Positions 5,464-5,776 of a stretch of DNA of 5,776 nt are shown in pieces. Position 1 is the stretch's first letter. Each line of letters opens with the position of its first letter. The translations under genes and the position numbers were made by a program. The DNA lies in assembly GCA_027297085.1 (NCBI GenBank), contig JAPUIL010000483.1:1-5776 (forward strand). The letters are read 5' to 3'. Origin of the DNA: Verrucomicrobiota bacterium. Lineage in GTDB: Bacteria; Verrucomicrobiota; Verrucomicrobiia; Opitutales; UBA2995. The notes beneath the pieces were generated by a model. The model worked only from the letters and a program-made list of their open reading frames with translations. It was not told the origin of the DNA and did no database searches.

Positions 5464-5776
5464 TCAGTAGTCTTTGCCAAGCCGACTGGGTTCAAGCGAA
5501 TCCACCCATTGACGGAGTTCGGCTTTCATGGAACTGACGATTTTTGGATGTTGTTTCGAAATATCGGTCGTTTCACCCGGATCTGTGGTGAGGTCATATA
5601 GCTCGAAGATCTTCCCTTTGAAGTCCACCACGCCGACGCGGCTTTTCCCTTTTGTCTGTTCGCTGGCGATCAGTTTGTAGCGTTCGCCGGAAAGCGCTAC
5701 TGCGTCGCGGAAATAAAAGCCGATGGGTTGACCGCGCTCCTTCTGTTCGCCTTTCAGGATCGGCATGATGTTGATG
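5464..5776 (-). CDS. Sulfatase, C-terminal fragment (gene continues beyond window)
   Basis: About 104 codons of a sulfatase C-terminal domain are visible, and the frame stays open to the window end. The ATG at 5766 is therefore very likely internal: the preceding codons read INI, giving INIMPILKGEQKERGQPIGF, a typical segment where sulfatases list the residual site and glycan-binding loops. Then come ERYKLI, FELYDLTTDPGETTDIS (the characteristic LYDL..DP.E..D motif of the C-terminal subdomain), and a final helix ending SLEPSRLGKDY before TGA. The catalytic core lies outside the window, so activity cannot be judged. It lies upstream of the complete sulfatase on the same strand with a 290-base gap, so co-transcription is possible but not shown. 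The two sulfatases differ at the C-terminus and do not look like recent duplicates. Confidence 0.88.
   Translation of the reverse strand, partial: INIMPILKGEQKERGQPIGFYFRDAVALSGERYKLIASEQTKGKSRVGVVDFKGKIFELYDLTTDPGETTDISKQHPKIVSSMKAELRQWVDSLEPSRLGKDY

Noticed and set aside
5190..5601. Two overlapping plus-strand open frames of 115 and 121 codons
   Set aside because: They overlap each other and the second sulfatase on the opposite strand, have low-complexity Ser/Phe-rich translations, and lack ribosome binding sites.

Overview
The window looks like a chromosomal accessory region of a bacterium from the Planctomycetota/Verrucomicrobiota (PVC) group. The evidence is gene content: a DUF1552 protein, a large secreted PSCyt1/DUF1587/DUF1592/DUF1588/DUF1585 cytochrome-type protein, and two sulfatases of the kind that is expanded in marine PVC genomes. 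Most of the window has middling GC, but the complete sulfatase gene is visibly GC-richer. Genus cannot be read from the sequence. A verrucomicrobial (Opitutae-like) host is a guess based on the four-helix-bundle cassette with heptamer repeats.

Layout: 1-821 (+) is the C-terminal part of a DUF1552 gene that starts before the window. 821-1368 is a compact cassette. It has a purine-rich array of degenerate 7-bp repeats (821-850), a four-helix-bundle (23S rRNA intervening-sequence-protein type) gene (855-1232), a second and different 7-bp repeat family (1263-1297), and then an inverted copy of the first family (1320-1368). 1252-3768 (+) is the large cytochrome-type gene. Its first 39 codons, including the whole predicted signal peptide, lie inside the right repeat arrays of the cassette. 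3794-5173 (-) is a complete secreted sulfatase, convergent with the cytochrome gene. 5174-5463 has no confident gene but holds a coding-like, coiled-coil-like reading frame on the minus strand that is broken by a TGA. 5464-5776 (-) is the C-terminal end of a second sulfatase that runs out of the window.

How the parts relate: DUF1552 and DUF1592-type proteins commonly occur as adjacent gene pairs in PVC bacteria, and their biochemical role is not established. Sulfatases remove sulfate esters from polysaccharides such as algal glycans, so the neighbourhood fits secreted polymer turnover. The most interesting item is the four-helix-bundle cassette. It is bounded by heptamer arrays in inverted orientation, sits exactly between the DUF1552 stop codon and the DUF1592 mature coding region, and appears to have donated a signal peptide to the downstream gene. 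That is a specific, testable picture of a small mobile or repeat-propagated element of a poorly described kind.
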